Shown one piece after another: positions 18,229 to 28,412 of a stretch of 56,822 nucleotides of DNA; position 1 is the stretch's first letter, and each line of letters opens with the position of its first letter. The notes under the pieces are model-generated. The model saw only the letters and a program-made list of their open reading frames with translations. It was not told the origin of the DNA and ran no database searches. The stretch lies in contig CAMYIZ010000044.1 in assembly GCA_947258585.1 (NCBI GenBank), positions 1 through 56,822 of the forward strand. The letters are read 5' to 3'. The stretch comes from an uncultured Haliea sp. GTDB taxonomy: Bacteria > Pseudomonadota > Gammaproteobacteria > Pseudomonadales > Halieaceae. The translations under genes were made by a program, and so were the position numbers.

Positions 18229-19131
18229 GTCTTCCTGCTCGGCGCCTTCCTTGACGGGGAGCATCAGGTCTTCCTTGCTCACCCCCATCAGCACCAGCGC
18301 ATTGGCCGCCACGTAGATGGAGGAATAGGTGCCGACCACCACCCCCACCAGCAGGGCGTTGGCGAAGCCGTTGATCATTTCCCCGCCAAACAGCGCCAGA
18401 CAGACCAGCACCAGCAAGGTGGTCAGGGAGGTGACCAGGGTGCGGCCCAGGGTCTCGGAGAGGGAGATATTGATGACCTCGATGGCATCAGCCTTGCGCA
18501 GCTTGCGAAAGTTCTCGCGGATGCGGTCGGACACCACGATGGTATCGTTCAGGGAATAGCCGATCACCGCCAGCAGCGCCGCCAGCACGGTCAGGTCGAA
18601 CTCGAGCCCGATCAGGGAGAAGAAGCCCAGCGTGATGACGACATCGTGGACCAGGGCGGCGACCGCGCCGACCGCGAACTTGAACTGGAAGCGGAAGCCG
18701 ATGTAGAGCATCACCATGCCCAGGGCCATCAGCATCGCAAGGCCACCCTGCTCGCGAAGTTCCTCGCCCACCTGCGGCCCCACGAATTCGATCCGGCGCA
18801 GCTCCACGCCCCCGTCAAAGTTGTCCTCCAGCAGGCGCAGCAGAGCCGTGCCCTGGGTGTCGGCGTGGCCCTGGGGCAGCCGGATCATGACATCGCGGTC
18901 GCTGCCAAAGCTGACCACGATCGCGCCAGCGTAACCGCCCGTATTGAGGATATCCCGGATCTCGCCCAGGTTTGCCGATTGGCTGTAATGCACCTCCACC
19001 AGGGTGCCACCGGTAAAGTCCAGACCCCAGCTGAGCTGGCGCGTCGCCAGGGACCCGATCGCTACCACCAGCAGGATCGCGGACAGCGCCAGCGCGACCT
19101 TGCGCTGGCCCATGAAGTTGATTGTTTTCAT
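18217..19131 (-). CDS. secF: Protein translocase subunit SecF
   Basis: Inner-membrane partner of SecD in proton-driven late steps of Sec export. 304 residues with an N-terminal helix (VALALSAILLVVAIG), a periplasmic domain, and five C-terminal helices. Family motifs: LDFTGGTLVEV, MVMLYIGFRFQFKFAVGA, ALVHDVVITLGFFSL, and GYSLNDTIVVSDRIREN. ATG overlaps the secD stop by 4 bp. Its 3' end meets the repeat-rich gap. Confidence 0.97.
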   Translation of the reverse strand: MKTINFMGQRKVALALSAILLVVAIGSLATRQLSWGLDFTGGTLVEVHYSQSANLGEIRDILNTGGYAGAIVVSFGSDRDVMIRLPQGHADTQGTALLRLLEDNFDGGVELRRIEFVGPQVGEELREQGGLAMLMALGMVMLYIGFRFQFKFAVGAVAALVHDVVITLGFFSLIGLEFDLTVLAALLAVIGYSLNDTIVVSDRIRENFRKLRKADAIEVINISLSETLGRTLVTSLTTLLVLVCLALFGGEMINGFANALLVGVVVGTYSSIYVAANALVLMGVSKEDLMLPVKEGAEQEDLMP

Positions 19132-21008
19132 GCTTTCACTCCCCCAATGGACAGGGTTCTGACCTTGCGTCCACCGTAGATCAGGTTGACCAGGGCGCGG
19201 GTACCGACGATGGCGGTAAACATGGAGGTCACTATCCCCACCGACAGGGTCACGGCGAAGCCCTTGACCGGTCCGGTCCCTACTGCGTAGAGAATGACCG
19301 CCACGATCAGGGTGGTGATGTTGGCATCAAGAATCGTGGACAGCGCCGCGTCATAGCCCGAGTGAATGGCCATCTGCGGGGAGCGCCCATCGCGCAATTC
19401 CTCCCGTATTCGCGAGAAAATCAGCACGTTGGCATCCACCGCCATGCCCACCGTGAGCACGATGCCGGCAATGCCCGGCAGGGTCAGGGTTGCGCCGATC
19501 AAGGACATGAAGGCCACCAGCAGCACCAGGTTGGCGCTCAGCGCTACCACCGCAATAATCCCGAACACGCGGTAGTAGAGGATCATGAAGATCACCACCA
19601 GGGCGAGGCCGAACTGCACCGACTTCACCCCGAGACGGATGTTTTCCGCGCCCAGAGACGGACCCACGGTGCGCTCTTCCACGAAGGAGATCGGCGCCGC
19701 CAGCGCGCCGGCGCGCAGCATCAGGGCGAGCTCGGAAGCCTCCAGCGGACTGTCGAGCCCGGTGATCTGGAACTGCGCACCCAGGGCGGACTGGATCACC
19801 GGCGCGGTGAGCAGCTTGCGCTCATCGTAGGGCACCTGGATCGGCTTTTCACTGCCGTCTTCCTGCATTTCGTAGCGGGTGCGGTATTTGCGCTCGATGA
19901 ACAGCACCCCCATGCGCCGCTTGACGTTGTTGCGAGTGGCCCGGGACATCAGGGTTCCTCCCTCGCCATCCAGGCTGATCTGGACATTGGGGCGGCCGTT
20001 CTCGTCGAAGCTGGCCTGGGCATTGGCGACCCGTTCGCCGGTGATGATCACGTCCCGCTCCAGCCACTCGAAAGAACCCGCGCGGTCCTCACTGCGGTAT
20101 TCGAAGCGCTGCTTCTCGGATTCCGGCGCGTCCAGGTTGGCCACCAGCCGGAACTCGAGGTTGGCCACGGTACCGAGGATACGCTTGGCCTCCGCGGTAT
20201 CCTGGATGCCCGGCAGCTCCACCACGATGCGATTCTGGCCCTGGCGCTGCACCAGGGGCTCGGACACCCCCAGTTCGTTGACCCGGTTGCGCAGGGTCGT
20301 CAGGTTCTGGCTCACCGCGTAGTTGGCGATTTCCGTGCGCATCTGCTCGGTCATGGCCGCGGTCAGCGTCCAGCTGTCACCTGAGCCATCGCGTTCCAGG
20401 GTCAGCTCCGGATGGTTGTCTGCGACCAGGGTGCGGGCCTGTTCGCGGTCGGCCTCGGTGCGCAGGCGGGCGACAATACGCCCCCCGGCGTCGCCATCGA
20501 CGATGCCGCGGATGCGCTCTTCCCGCAGGGCGCGGCGAATGGCGGTGACATAGTATTCCTGGCGCCGCTCCATCGCCGCGTCGATGTCGACCTCGAGCTT
20601 GAAGTGGACACCACCGCTGAGGTCCAGGCCCAGCTTCATGGGTTGGCCACCCAGGTCGCTGAGCCAGTCAGGGGTGGTCGGGGCCAGGTTGAGGGCGATG
20701 ATGAAACCGTCACCCAGGGCGCGCTGCACCCGGGCCTGCGCCACCAGCTGTTGTTCGACATCGCGCAGTCGCACCAGCGCATTGCGGCCGCTGGGGTCAA
20801 TCACCTCGCCGAAATGTTCGATCCCGGCCTCTTCCAGTGCCGCGGTGGCCCGGGACAGGGTCCGGTCATCGATAATCTGGGCACTGCTCTCCCCGGTAAT
20901 CTGCAGGGCCGGGTCCGGCGCGTAGAGGTTGGGTGCGGCATACAGCAGGCCGGTGGCCAATACCATCAGTACCAGCACATATTTCCACAATGGATACTTG
21001 TTCAGCAT
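19128..21008 (-). CDS. secD: Protein translocase subunit SecD
   Basis: 626-residue RND-related protein. N-terminal helix YVLVLMVLATGLLYAAPNLY, a large periplasmic P1 domain (LGLDLSGGVHFKLEVD, VNELGVSEPLVQRQG, IVVELPGIQDTAEAK), then six membrane segments with VGMAVDANVLIFSRIREE, whose Asp belongs to the proton-coupling set. yajC and tgt, which normally precede it, are absent; purL lies upstream instead and secD has its own strong promoter. Confidence 0.98.
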   Translation of the reverse strand: MLNKYPLWKYVLVLMVLATGLLYAAPNLYAPDPALQITGESSAQIIDDRTLSRATAALEEAGIEHFGEVIDPSGRNALVRLRDVEQQLVAQARVQRALGDGFIIALNLAPTTPDWLSDLGGQPMKLGLDLSGGVHFKLEVDIDAAMERRQEYYVTAIRRALREERIRGIVDGDAGGRIVARLRTEADREQARTLVADNHPELTLERDGSGDSWTLTAAMTEQMRTEIANYAVSQNLTTLRNRVNELGVSEPLVQRQGQNRIVVELPGIQDTAEAKRILGTVANLEFRLVANLDAPESEKQRFEYRSEDRAGSFEWLERDVIITGERVANAQASFDENGRPNVQISLDGEGGTLMSRATRNNVKRRMGVLFIERKYRTRYEMQEDGSEKPIQVPYDERKLLTAPVIQSALGAQFQITGLDSPLEASELALMLRAGALAAPISFVEERTVGPSLGAENIRLGVKSVQFGLALVVIFMILYYRVFGIIAVVALSANLVLLVAFMSLIGATLTLPGIAGIVLTVGMAVDANVLIFSRIREELRDGRSPQMAIHSGYDAALSTILDANITTLIVAVILYAVGTGPVKGFAVTLSVGIVTSMFTAIVGTRALVNLIYGGRKVRTLSIGGVKA

Positions 21009-21085
21009 AGTTTTGCTCTGCCAGAAAAGCGGGCCTCGGCCAGCGCACCGGAGAGTGCGGCGGGGCCGGGAATGAAAAGTCCGCC

Positions 21086-21113
21086 ATTATAAAGAATAAG
21101 GGGGGGGTCACAA
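21086..21113 (-). promoter_or_regulatory. secDF promoter
   Basis: Minus strand: -35 TTGTGA (21108-21113), 16-bp spacer containing a run of eight Cs, -10 TATAAT (21086-21091, perfect consensus). It lies in the 130-bp purL-secD gap, about 78 bp before the secD ATG. Confidence 0.75.
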
Positions 21114-21138
21114 GTAGGGCGTGACTGCCGGAAACCCA

Positions 21139-24100
21139 CTAGCCCACCCAGCGCCGGGCGTTGCGGAACAGCCGCAGCCAGGGTCCGTCCTCACCCCACT
21201 CCTGCGGTGCCCAGGAATGCTGGACGGTGCGATACACGCGCTCGGGGTGGGGCATCATGATCGTGGCGCGACCGTCCCGGCTGCTGAGCCCGGCAATTCC
21301 TCCCGGCGAACCGTTCGGGTTGGCGGGGTAACGCACCGCCGGGGACAGGTCGTTTTCCAGATAGCGCAGGGCCACGGTATCGCTGGCCTCACAGGCAGAC
21401 AGGGCACCCGCGTCGGCGAACTCCGCCCGCCCCTCGCCGTGGGCCACCGCGATAGGCAGGTGGGAGCCGGCCATGTCGGCAAGCAGGATGGATGGATTCT
21501 GCTCGATGCGCACCAGGGCGAGGCGGGCCTCGAACTGCTCGGAGCGATTGCGCACGAAGCGCGGCCAGTGCTCCGCCCCGGGGATCAGCTCGCGCAAGGT
21601 GGACACCATCTGGCAGCCGTTGCACACCCCCAGGGTAAAGCTGTCCTCGCGGGCAAAGAAGGCGCTGAACTGGTCGCGCAGCGCCGGGTTGAAGAGGATG
21701 CTCTTGGCCCAGCCTTCACCGGCGCCCAATACGTCCCCGTAGGAAAAGCCGCCGCAGGCCACCAGGCCCCGGAACTCCGCCAGGGACCGGCTGCCGGCGT
21801 GCAGGTCACTCATATGCACATCCACCGCGGTAAAACCCGCGCGGTGGAAGGCCGCCGCCATCTCCACATGGCCGTTGACACCCTGCTCCCGCAATACGGC
21901 CACCCGCGGCCGGGCACCGGTGGCAATGTACGGGGCGGCGATATCTTCCCGCGGGTCAAAACCGAGGTGGACCGAGAGCCCCGGATCCGGGGCCAGAATG
22001 CGCCGATATTCCTCGGCAGCGCAGTCGGGATTGTCCCGCAGCGCCGCGATTTCGTAGCTGGTGCGGGCCCACAATGCCTGCAGGCGGCTGCGGCTGTCCC
22101 GCAGCAGGGGCGTACCCGCCGCACTGATGGCTACACGGTCACCCGCCACCACGCGACCCAGAGGATGCAGGCAGGCGTCCAGGCCCAGCTCCCCTGCCCG
22201 CCGGCGCAGGACCGGCACATCGGCGGCGGCCAGCTGCAGCACGGCACCCGCTTCCTCCGCGAACAGCTGTTGCAGCGGTGCACCCGGCACAGCGGACAGA
22301 TCCAGCTCCAGGCCACAGTGGCCGGCAAAGGCCATTTCCAGCAGGGTCACCAGCAAGCCACCGTCAGAGCGGTCGTGGTAGGCCAGCAGCTTGCCTTCCT
22401 GCAGCAGCTCCTGCACCAGGCTGAAGAACGCCACCAGGTCTGCCGGATTGGCGATGTCGGGGACGCTGTCACCCACCTGGCCACAGACCTGCGCCAGCGC
22501 CGAGCCACCGAGGCGGCCGGCGCCGCGACCGAGATCCAGCAGCCACAATTGCGCATCATCGCCGGGCAGCAGCTGCGGGGTGACCGCCAGCCGCGCGTCC
22601 GTCACCGGGGCGAAGGCGGAAACCACCAGGGACACGGGGGCGGTCACCGCCCGCTGTTCCCCTTGCTCGCGCCAGGTGGTGCGCATGGACATGGAGTCCT
22701 TGCCCACGGGGATGGTGATGCCCAGTGCCGGGCAGAATTCCATGCCCACCGCCCGCACGGTATCGAACAGTACCTCGTCCTCGCGGCCGTGGCCGGCGGC
22801 GCACATCCAGTTGGCGGACAGCTTGATGTCCCGCAGGGCCGCGATGGGTGCGGCGCAGATGTTGGTGATCGCCTCCGCCACCGCCATGCGCCCTGAGGCG
22901 GGACCGCTGACCAGGGCCAGGGGACTGCGCTCACCCATGGCCATGGCTTCGCCGGCATGGCTGTCGTAGGACACCGTGGTGACGGCGCAGTCGGCCACGG
23001 GCACCTGCCAGGGGCCAACCATCTGGTCGCGGGCGACCATGCCCGTCACTGTGCGATCACCGATGGTAATCAGAAACTGCTTGCTGGCCACCGCGGGCAG
23101 CTGCAGTACCCGCTCCACCGCTTCCTGCAGCGGCAAATCCAGGCTGGGCGGCGTGAGTACCGGCGGCTGGCGGATTACCTCCCGCTGCATCTTCGGGGGC
23201 TTGCCGAAGAGCACAGACATGGGCAGGTCCACAGGGGCGTTGTCGAAATGACTGTCGACCAGGGTCAGATGCTGCTCCGCCGTGGCCTCCCCCACCACCG
23301 CGAAGGGGCAGCGCTCACGGACACAGATGGCCTCGAACCGGGCCAGGTGCTCCGGCTCCACCGCCAGCACGTAGCGCTCCTGGGACTCGTTGCACCAGAT
23401 TTCGAGGGGCGCCATCCCGGGTTCATCATTGGGGACATTGCGCAGGGCGAAGCGGCCGCCGCGCCCCCCGTCCTTGACCAACTCGGGCAACGCGTTGGAG
23501 AGGCCGCCTGCACCCACATCGTGGATGAAGGCAATGGGGTTGCGGGGACCGAGCTGCCAGCAGCGGTCGATCACTTCCTGGCAGCGCCGCTCCATCTCCG
23601 GGTTCTGGCGCTGTACCGAGGCGAAATCCAGGTCCTCTGCGCTGGTGCCGCTGGCCATGGACGAGGCCGCGCCGCCGCCGAGGCCGATCAACATTGCCGG
23701 GCCGCCCAGCACGATCAGCTGCGCACCGGGCGCAAAGTCCCCTTTGTCGACATGCTCCTCGCGGATATTGCCGTAGCCCCCGGCGATCATGATCGGCTTG
23801 TGATAGCCGCGGCGCTCGCTGCCCTCCCCGCCCGGGACCCCGCCCGGGACATCCAGCTCGAAGCTGCGAAAGTAGCCGCACAGGTTGGGGCGGCCGAACT
23901 CGTTGTTGAAGGCGGCACCGCCGATCGGGCCCTCGAGCATGATCTCCAGCGGCGAGACGATACGCCCCGGCTTGCCGTAGTCGGACTCCCAGGGCTGGAG
24001 GTAACCGGGGATTTGCAAATTGGACACGGAAAACCCGGTCAGCCCGACCTTGGGCTTGGAGCCTCGGCCCACCGCGCCTTCATCGCGTATCTCGCCGCCG

Positions 24101-25044
24101 GCGCCAGTGCCCGCCCCCGGAAACGGTGCAATGGCCGTGGGGTGGTTGTGGGTCTCCACTTTCATCAGCAGATGGATGGGCTCCTGGGAGAAGCCGTACT
24201 CTGCTGTCTCCGGGTCCGGGAAGAAGCGCCCCGCGTAGTGGCCTGCGACCACCGCGGCGTTGTCGGAGTAGGCGGAGAGGACATTCTCGCCGCCGCGCTC
24301 ATGGGTATTGCGGATCATGCCGAACAGGGACCGGTCCTGGGCGACGCCGTCTATGGTCCAGCTGGCGTTGAAGATCTTGTGCCGGCAATGCTCGGAATTG
24401 GCCTGGGCGAACATCATCAGCTCGACGTCGCTGGGATTGCGGCCGAGGCCGGTGAAGGCCTGCACCAGATAGTCGACCTCGTCCTCCGCCAGCGCCAGGC
24501 CCAGGCTCGCGTCCGCGGCCACCAGGGCAGCGCGACCGCCGCCGAGAATGTCGACCGAGCCCATGGGCCCGGGCTCCTGCACCCGGAACAGGGCGCTGGC
24601 GGCCTCCAGGGCAGGCAGCACCGATTCAGTCATGCGGTCGTGCAGGGCCGAGACCACCTGCCCGCGGGCCTCCTCCGGCAGGCCCGGGGGCAGCTGCAGA
24701 TACCAGGCCGTGCCCCGCTCCAGGCGGAGGACTTCCCGCAGCCCGCAATTGTGGGCGATATCAGTGGCCTTGCTGGACCAGGGTGAAATGGTCCCCGGGC
24801 GCGGCACCACCAGCAGCAGTTCGGCAGCGCCGGTGTCTGGCTCCGCCGTCTCGGCCACAGGCCCGTAGTGCAACAATTGCCGCAGCAGCCCCTGGCGCTC
24901 CTCGCTGAGGGCTTCGTCGGTATGGGCGAAGTGCACGAATTCGCAGTGCAGAAGGCGGATGGCGGGATCGATCGCAGATAATTTCTGTGCCAGCTTGTCC
25001 CACCGGAACGGGGACAGCGCCGGGGCACCGCGCAGAATCAGCAT
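21139..25044 (-). CDS. purL: Phosphoribosylformylglycinamidine synthase (large single-chain PurL)
   Basis: Converts FGAR and glutamine to FGAM in purine synthesis. The 1301-residue chain has the N-terminal PurS-like part, two AIRS-type halves (YFRSFEL and [20 protein letters not shown] region, then the second half with [10 protein letters not shown]) and a C-terminal class I glutaminase with Cys in [10 protein letters not shown] and His-Glu in [10 protein letters not shown]. The ATG at 25044 ([14 protein letters not shown]) is chosen over 25086 because family homology starts there. No partner purine genes adjoin it. Confidence 0.97.
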   Translation of the reverse strand: MLILRGAPALSPFRWDKLAQKLSAIDPAIRLLHCEFVHFAHTDEALSEERQGLLRQLLHYGPVAETAEPDTGAAELLLVVPRPGTISPWSSKATDIAHNCGLREVLRLERGTAWYLQLPPGLPEEARGQVVSALHDRMTESVLPALEAASALFRVQEPGPMGSVDILGGGRAALVAADASLGLALAEDEVDYLVQAFTGLGRNPSDVELMMFAQANSEHCRHKIFNASWTIDGVAQDRSLFGMIRNTHERGGENVLSAYSDNAAVVAGHYAGRFFPDPETAEYGFSQEPIHLLMKVETHNHPTAIAPFPGAGTGAGGEIRDEGAVGRGSKPKVGLTGFSVSNLQIPGYLQPWESDYGKPGRIVSPLEIMLEGPIGGAAFNNEFGRPNLCGYFRSFELDVPGGVPGGEGSERRGYHKPIMIAGGYGNIREEHVDKGDFAPGAQLIVLGGPAMLIGLGGGAASSMASGTSAEDLDFASVQRQNPEMERRCQEVIDRCWQLGPRNPIAFIHDVGAGGLSNALPELVKDGGRGGRFALRNVPNDEPGMAPLEIWCNESQERYVLAVEPEHLARFEAICVRERCPFAVVGEATAEQHLTLVDSHFDNAPVDLPMSVLFGKPPKMQREVIRQPPVLTPPSLDLPLQEAVERVLQLPAVASKQFLITIGDRTVTGMVARDQMVGPWQVPVADCAVTTVSYDSHAGEAMAMGERSPLALVSGPASGRMAVAEAITNICAAPIAALRDIKLSANWMCAAGHGREDEVLFDTVRAVGMEFCPALGITIPVGKDSMSMRTTWREQGEQRAVTAPVSLVVSAFAPVTDARLAVTPQLLPGDDAQLWLLDLGRGAGRLGGSALAQVCGQVGDSVPDIANPADLVAFFSLVQELLQEGKLLAYHDRSDGGLLVTLLEMAFAGHCGLELDLSAVPGAPLQQLFAEEAGAVLQLAAADVPVLRRRAGELGLDACLHPLGRVVAGDRVAISAAGTPLLRDSRSRLQALWARTSYEIAALRDNPDCAAEEYRRILAPDPGLSVHLGFDPREDIAAPYIATGARPRVAVLREQGVNGHVEMAAAFHRAGFTAVDVHMSDLHAGSRSLAEFRGLVACGGFSYGDVLGAGEGWAKSILFNPALRDQFSAFFAREDSFTLGVCNGCQMVSTLRELIPGAEHWPRFVRNRSEQFEARLALVRIEQNPSILLADMAGSHLPIAVAHGEGRAEFADAGALSACEASDTVALRYLENDLSPAVRYPANPNGSPGGIAGLSSRDGRATIMMPHPERVYRTVQHSWAPQEWGEDGPWLRLFRNARRWVG

Positions 25045-25158
25045 GCAGGGGCGAGCTCCAGGAGAGGTCTTCTGAAAGCCCGCCATTGTACGGGATAGCG
25101 GCGCCGCCGGTAACCGGCAATCGCGGGCAATTTCACCCGCCGGCGCCCCGGCCGGGCG

Positions 25159-26346
25159 CTAGACGAAGAAGTCCGTGCTCTCGTTGCCCAGCAGCACCGA
25201 GCCCAGGTTGCGGGCGAAGGAGGTGGGGTTGTTGGCGACGTGGGCCCGACCGGTGTGTATATCCAGGAAGCGCTGCTGGATTTCGCTGCCCAGGAACACC
25301 GAGCCGCCACCGGCGGAGGAAAACAGGCTGTCGACCACCGCCATACAGCGCTCGATCACCAGGGAAGCCTGGTAGCGGTACTTGATCCGCTCCAGCACCG
25401 GCACGTCCTCGCCGGCGGTGACCTGGGCCATCATCCGGTCAAAATTGCGGAACAGGATGGCCTCCATCTCGTCAATGCCGGTAATGGCGGCGGCAATGCG
25501 CTCCTGGGTCGCGGTGTCCCCCGCGAGCTTGGTCGCGTCGCCGCTGGCCTTCCCCACCACCAGCTGGCGATAGAGGTCCAGCGCATCCCGGGCGGCGCCG
25601 ATCGCCGGGGTGGACACCACCCGCACGAACAGCTGGGCCCAGGGCAGGCGGTACAGGGGCGCACTGTCGGCCGTCACGCCGGGATTGGTGCCGAGAAAGC
25701 CGTCCTCTGCCTTGTGGGTGCGATAAGCAGGAACGAAGGCGTCTTTGACCACGATGTCGTTGGAGCCGGTGCCCTGCAAGCCCATGGCGTTCCAGGTGTC
25801 CACGATTTCGTAATCGCCCCGGGGTACCAGGAAACTGCGGAAGCCGCCATCCGGACAAATGGCGCCGAGGAAGACCCAGGTACAGTGGTCGGACCCCGAG
25901 CTCCACCCCCAGCGACCGCTGAGGCGGAAACCACCCTCCACCTCGGTCACCTTGCCCAGCGGCGCATAAGAGGAGGAGATGCGGGTGTGAATGTCATCAC
26001 CCCAGACATCCTCCTGCGCCCGCTCCTCCATCAGCGCCAGCTGGAAGGCGTGCACGGCAACAATGCCCGATGCCCAGGCGGTGGACATGCAATTCTCGGC
26101 AATCGCCAGGTGCATGCGGAAGAAATCCTGGGGGTCCACCTCGTGGCCACCCCAGCGGCGGGGCTGCAGCGCGAGGAAAAAACCCGCCGCCTGCAGGGCA
26201 TCAATGTTTTCCTGCGGCACCCGGCGGATCTTGCGCGCCTCGGCGGCATTGCGGCGAAACAGGTCGCCCAGCGCCAGCACCCTGTCGTAGATATCCTGGG
26301 CGCGCAGGGGGGGACGGTGGGTGAGTGGCGTCGCGGGCAAGGTCAT
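25159..26346 (-). CDS. HsaA-like group D flavin monooxygenase, oxygenase component
   Basis: 395 residues with the acyl-CoA-dehydrogenase fold used by two-component hydroxylases such as HsaA and HpaH: LALQPRRWGGHEVDP, CMSTAWASGIVAVH, the flavin-site segment GRWGWSSGSDHCTWVFLGA, and a C-terminal SAGGGSVFLGSEIQQRFLDI. HsaA hydroxylates a phenolic steroid-ring intermediate using reduced FMN from a separate reductase; no reductase gene is nearby, so the substrate here is open. RBS GGAG 8 nt before the ATG at 26346. It sits between purL and mltF, which are usually direct neighbours. Confidence 0.8.
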   Translation of the reverse strand: MTLPATPLTHRPPLRAQDIYDRVLALGDLFRRNAAEARKIRRVPQENIDALQAAGFFLALQPRRWGGHEVDPQDFFRMHLAIAENCMSTAWASGIVAVHAFQLALMEERAQEDVWGDDIHTRISSSYAPLGKVTEVEGGFRLSGRWGWSSGSDHCTWVFLGAICPDGGFRSFLVPRGDYEIVDTWNAMGLQGTGSNDIVVKDAFVPAYRTHKAEDGFLGTNPGVTADSAPLYRLPWAQLFVRVVSTPAIGAARDALDLYRQLVVGKASGDATKLAGDTATQERIAAAITGIDEMEAILFRNFDRMMAQVTAGEDVPVLERIKYRYQASLVIERCMAVVDSLFSSAGGGSVFLGSEIQQRFLDIHTGRAHVANNPTSFARNLGSVLLGNESTDFFV

Positions 26347-26534
26347 CGGCTGTGCTCCTGATTATTGACTGAAGCATAGCCTACCCGGATCCGCTCGCGA
26401 CCAAATACCCTGAATGAGTGATAGAGCATGGCCGTCAGGGCCAACGGCCCGTCCTGTCCACTTGTTGTAGAGCTTTAACCGGGACTTCACGCGCCGGGCT
26501 GTTCGCGACCCCGCTGCGCCGCTAGAATCCCTGC

Positions 26535-27962
26535 ATGATGACGATCCGATCCCTGCTCACCGTACTGGTGCTGGCCTTCCTGTCTGGCTGCTCCCAGTCC
26601 GACCGGCTGCGGCAGATACTGGCCGAGGGCGAGATATCCGTGGTCAGCCGCAACAGCCCAACCACCTACTACCTCTACAAGGAAGGTGCCGCGGGCTTTG
26701 AGCACGACCTGGCGCAGTTACTGGCGGAAGAACTGGGCGTCAAGCTGCGCATGGAAACCGCGTACTCGCTGGCCGGCATCTTTCGCCGCCTGGAGCGGGA
26801 GGAGGTGGACCTGGCTGCCGCGGGACTCAGCCTGACCGATGACCGCAGCGAACTGTTCCGGCGCTCTGTGGCCTATGCCAGCATGGTGCCAAAGGTAGTC
26901 TACCGGACCGGCAATCGACGCCCCGCGGGGCTGGATGAGCTCGACGACCTGCATCTGGTGGTGCTCGCCGGCAGCAGCCACGAACAGGCGCTGCAGGCTC
27001 TGGCGGCAGAAGCGTGGCCAGACCTGCGCTGGGAGTCAGTGGCCGAAGCAGACACCATGGAATTGCTCGAGCGGGTGGACAATGGCAGTGCCGACCTGGC
27101 GGTAATAGATTCCAACGAGTTTGGCATGCAACAGAGCCTGTACCCCATGCTCGCAGTCGCCTTCGACCTGGGTTCCGAGCAGGACATGGTCTGGTACCTG
27201 CCCGCCGGCCCTGAGTTTCGCGGCCTGCAGCGACGGGTCGACCAGTTCCTGACCCGCATCCAGAAGGATGGCAGCCTGGCGCAACTGTGGGAACAGTACT
27301 TTGGGCACACCACGGTGCTCTCGCGAATAGGCTCGCACACCTTTGCCCGCAATATTCGCACCAAGCTGCCGGCCTGGCGCGACCTGATCCGCCAGGTCGC
27401 CAAGGAGTACCAGCTCGACTGGCACCTGCTGGCGGCAATCTCCTATCAGGAATCACACTGGGAACCGGAGGCAACCTCTCCCACCGGAGTTCGCGGGATG
27501 ATGATGCTGACCAATCCCACGGCGAAGGAAATGGGCGTCAAGGATCGTCTCGACCCACTCCAGAGCCTGCGCGGGGGCGCCCGCTATCTGAAGGACATAC
27601 GGCGCCGGCTGCCACGGGACATCCAGGAGCCCGACCGCACCTGGATGGCGCTGGCGGCCTATAATATTGGCCCTGCGCACCTGGAGGACGCCCGGATGCT
27701 GACGGAGCGCCACGGCGGAGATCCGCACCTGTGGAGCGATGTCATGGCACATCTGCCGCTACTGCAGAAGCGCGAGCACTATCGCACCACCCGCTATGGC
27801 TACGCCCGCGGCGGCGAGGCCACCCACTTCGTGCAGAATATCCGCCACTACTACAGTATCCTGCAGTGGCAGGACCTGTCCGCCGATCAGCCGGGGCCGC
27901 CGCTGAACCCGGAAGACTACCTGCCGCTGGCGCTGCGGGAGAAACGCTTCCTGGCACTATGA
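26535..27962 (+). CDS. mltF: Membrane-bound lytic murein transglycosylase F
   Basis: Lipoprotein that cleaves peptidoglycan to 1,6-anhydro ends. Leader LLTVLVLAFLSGC gives a lipobox (LSGC). Residues about 30-260 form an SBP3-type substrate-binding domain (ISVVSRNSPTTYY), and about 285 onward the SLT goose-lysozyme domain with catalytic Glu in ISYQESHWEPEA and the following GVRGMMMLT. 475 residues. Two ATGs in a row (26535, 26538). It ends 6 bp inside the convergent tadA gene. Confidence 0.95.
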   Translation: MMTIRSLLTVLVLAFLSGCSQSDRLRQILAEGEISVVSRNSPTTYYLYKEGAAGFEHDLAQLLAEELGVKLRMETAYSLAGIFRRLEREEVDLAAAGLSLTDDRSELFRRSVAYASMVPKVVYRTGNRRPAGLDELDDLHLVVLAGSSHEQALQALAAEAWPDLRWESVAEADTMELLERVDNGSADLAVIDSNEFGMQQSLYPMLAVAFDLGSEQDMVWYLPAGPEFRGLQRRVDQFLTRIQKDGSLAQLWEQYFGHTTVLSRIGSHTFARNIRTKLPAWRDLIRQVAKEYQLDWHLLAAISYQESHWEPEATSPTGVRGMMMLTNPTAKEMGVKDRLDPLQSLRGGARYLKDIRRRLPRDIQEPDRTWMALAAYNIGPAHLEDARMLTERHGGDPHLWSDVMAHLPLLQKREHYRTTRYGYARGGEATHFVQNIRHYYSILQWQDLSADQPGPPLNPEDYLPLALREKRFLAL

Positions 27963-28412
27963 CCGGCGGGCCCGGAAGAACGCCTGCAGGCGAGCGCTGG
28001 ACTCCTCCGCCAGCACCCCTGCCTGCCAGAGCACCCGGTGGTTGTACCAGGGGGAATCCAGCAGCGAACACTGGCTGCACACCACACCCGCCCTGGGCTC
28101 GCGGGCCGCAAACACCAGCAACTCAATGCGGGCATGCACCAGGGCGCCGGCACACATGCTGCAGGGTTCCAGGGTGACATACAGCGTGGCCCCGGGCAGG
28201 CGGTAATTGCCCTCCCGCCGGGCCGCATCACGCAGCGCCTCGATCTCGGCGTGCGCGGTGGGGTCATGGCTGCCGATGACGCAGTTCCAGCCTTCGCCCA
28301 GCAGCTCTCCGGCACGCACCACCACTGCCCCGACCGGCACCTCGCCCTCCGCGGCGGCGCGATCCGCCAGCGCCAGCGCACGTCGCATCCAGTGTTCGTG
28401 ATCAGCATTCAA
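27957..28412 (-). CDS. tadA: tRNA-specific adenosine deaminase TadA
   Basis: Makes inosine 34 in tRNA-Arg(ACG). Zinc and catalytic motifs: PTAHAEIEAL (HAE) and EPCSMCAGA (PCxxC). I place the start at TTG 28412: AGAGGA is 8 nt upstream, and the resulting NADHEHWMRRALALA aligns with the E. coli N terminus SHEYWMRHALTLA. An ATG at 28388 would cut into this. 151 residues. The start lies inside the last codons of the upstream GT41 gene (11-bp overlap). Confidence 0.95.
   Translation of the reverse strand: MNADHEHWMRRALALADRAAAEGEVPVGAVVVRAGELLGEGWNCVIGSHDPTAHAEIEALRDAARREGNYRLPGATLYVTLEPCSMCAGALVHARIELLVFAAREPRAGVVCSQCSLLDSPWYNHRVLWQAGVLAEESSARLQAFFRARRS

Noticed and set aside
17878-18316. Short plus-strand open frames in the suhB-secF gap
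   Set aside because: They overlap palindromic elements and secF and have no coding character.
22957-24786. 609-codon plus-strand open frame inside purL
   Set aside because: Antisense to conserved PurL motifs; His/Gln/Gly-rich shadow.
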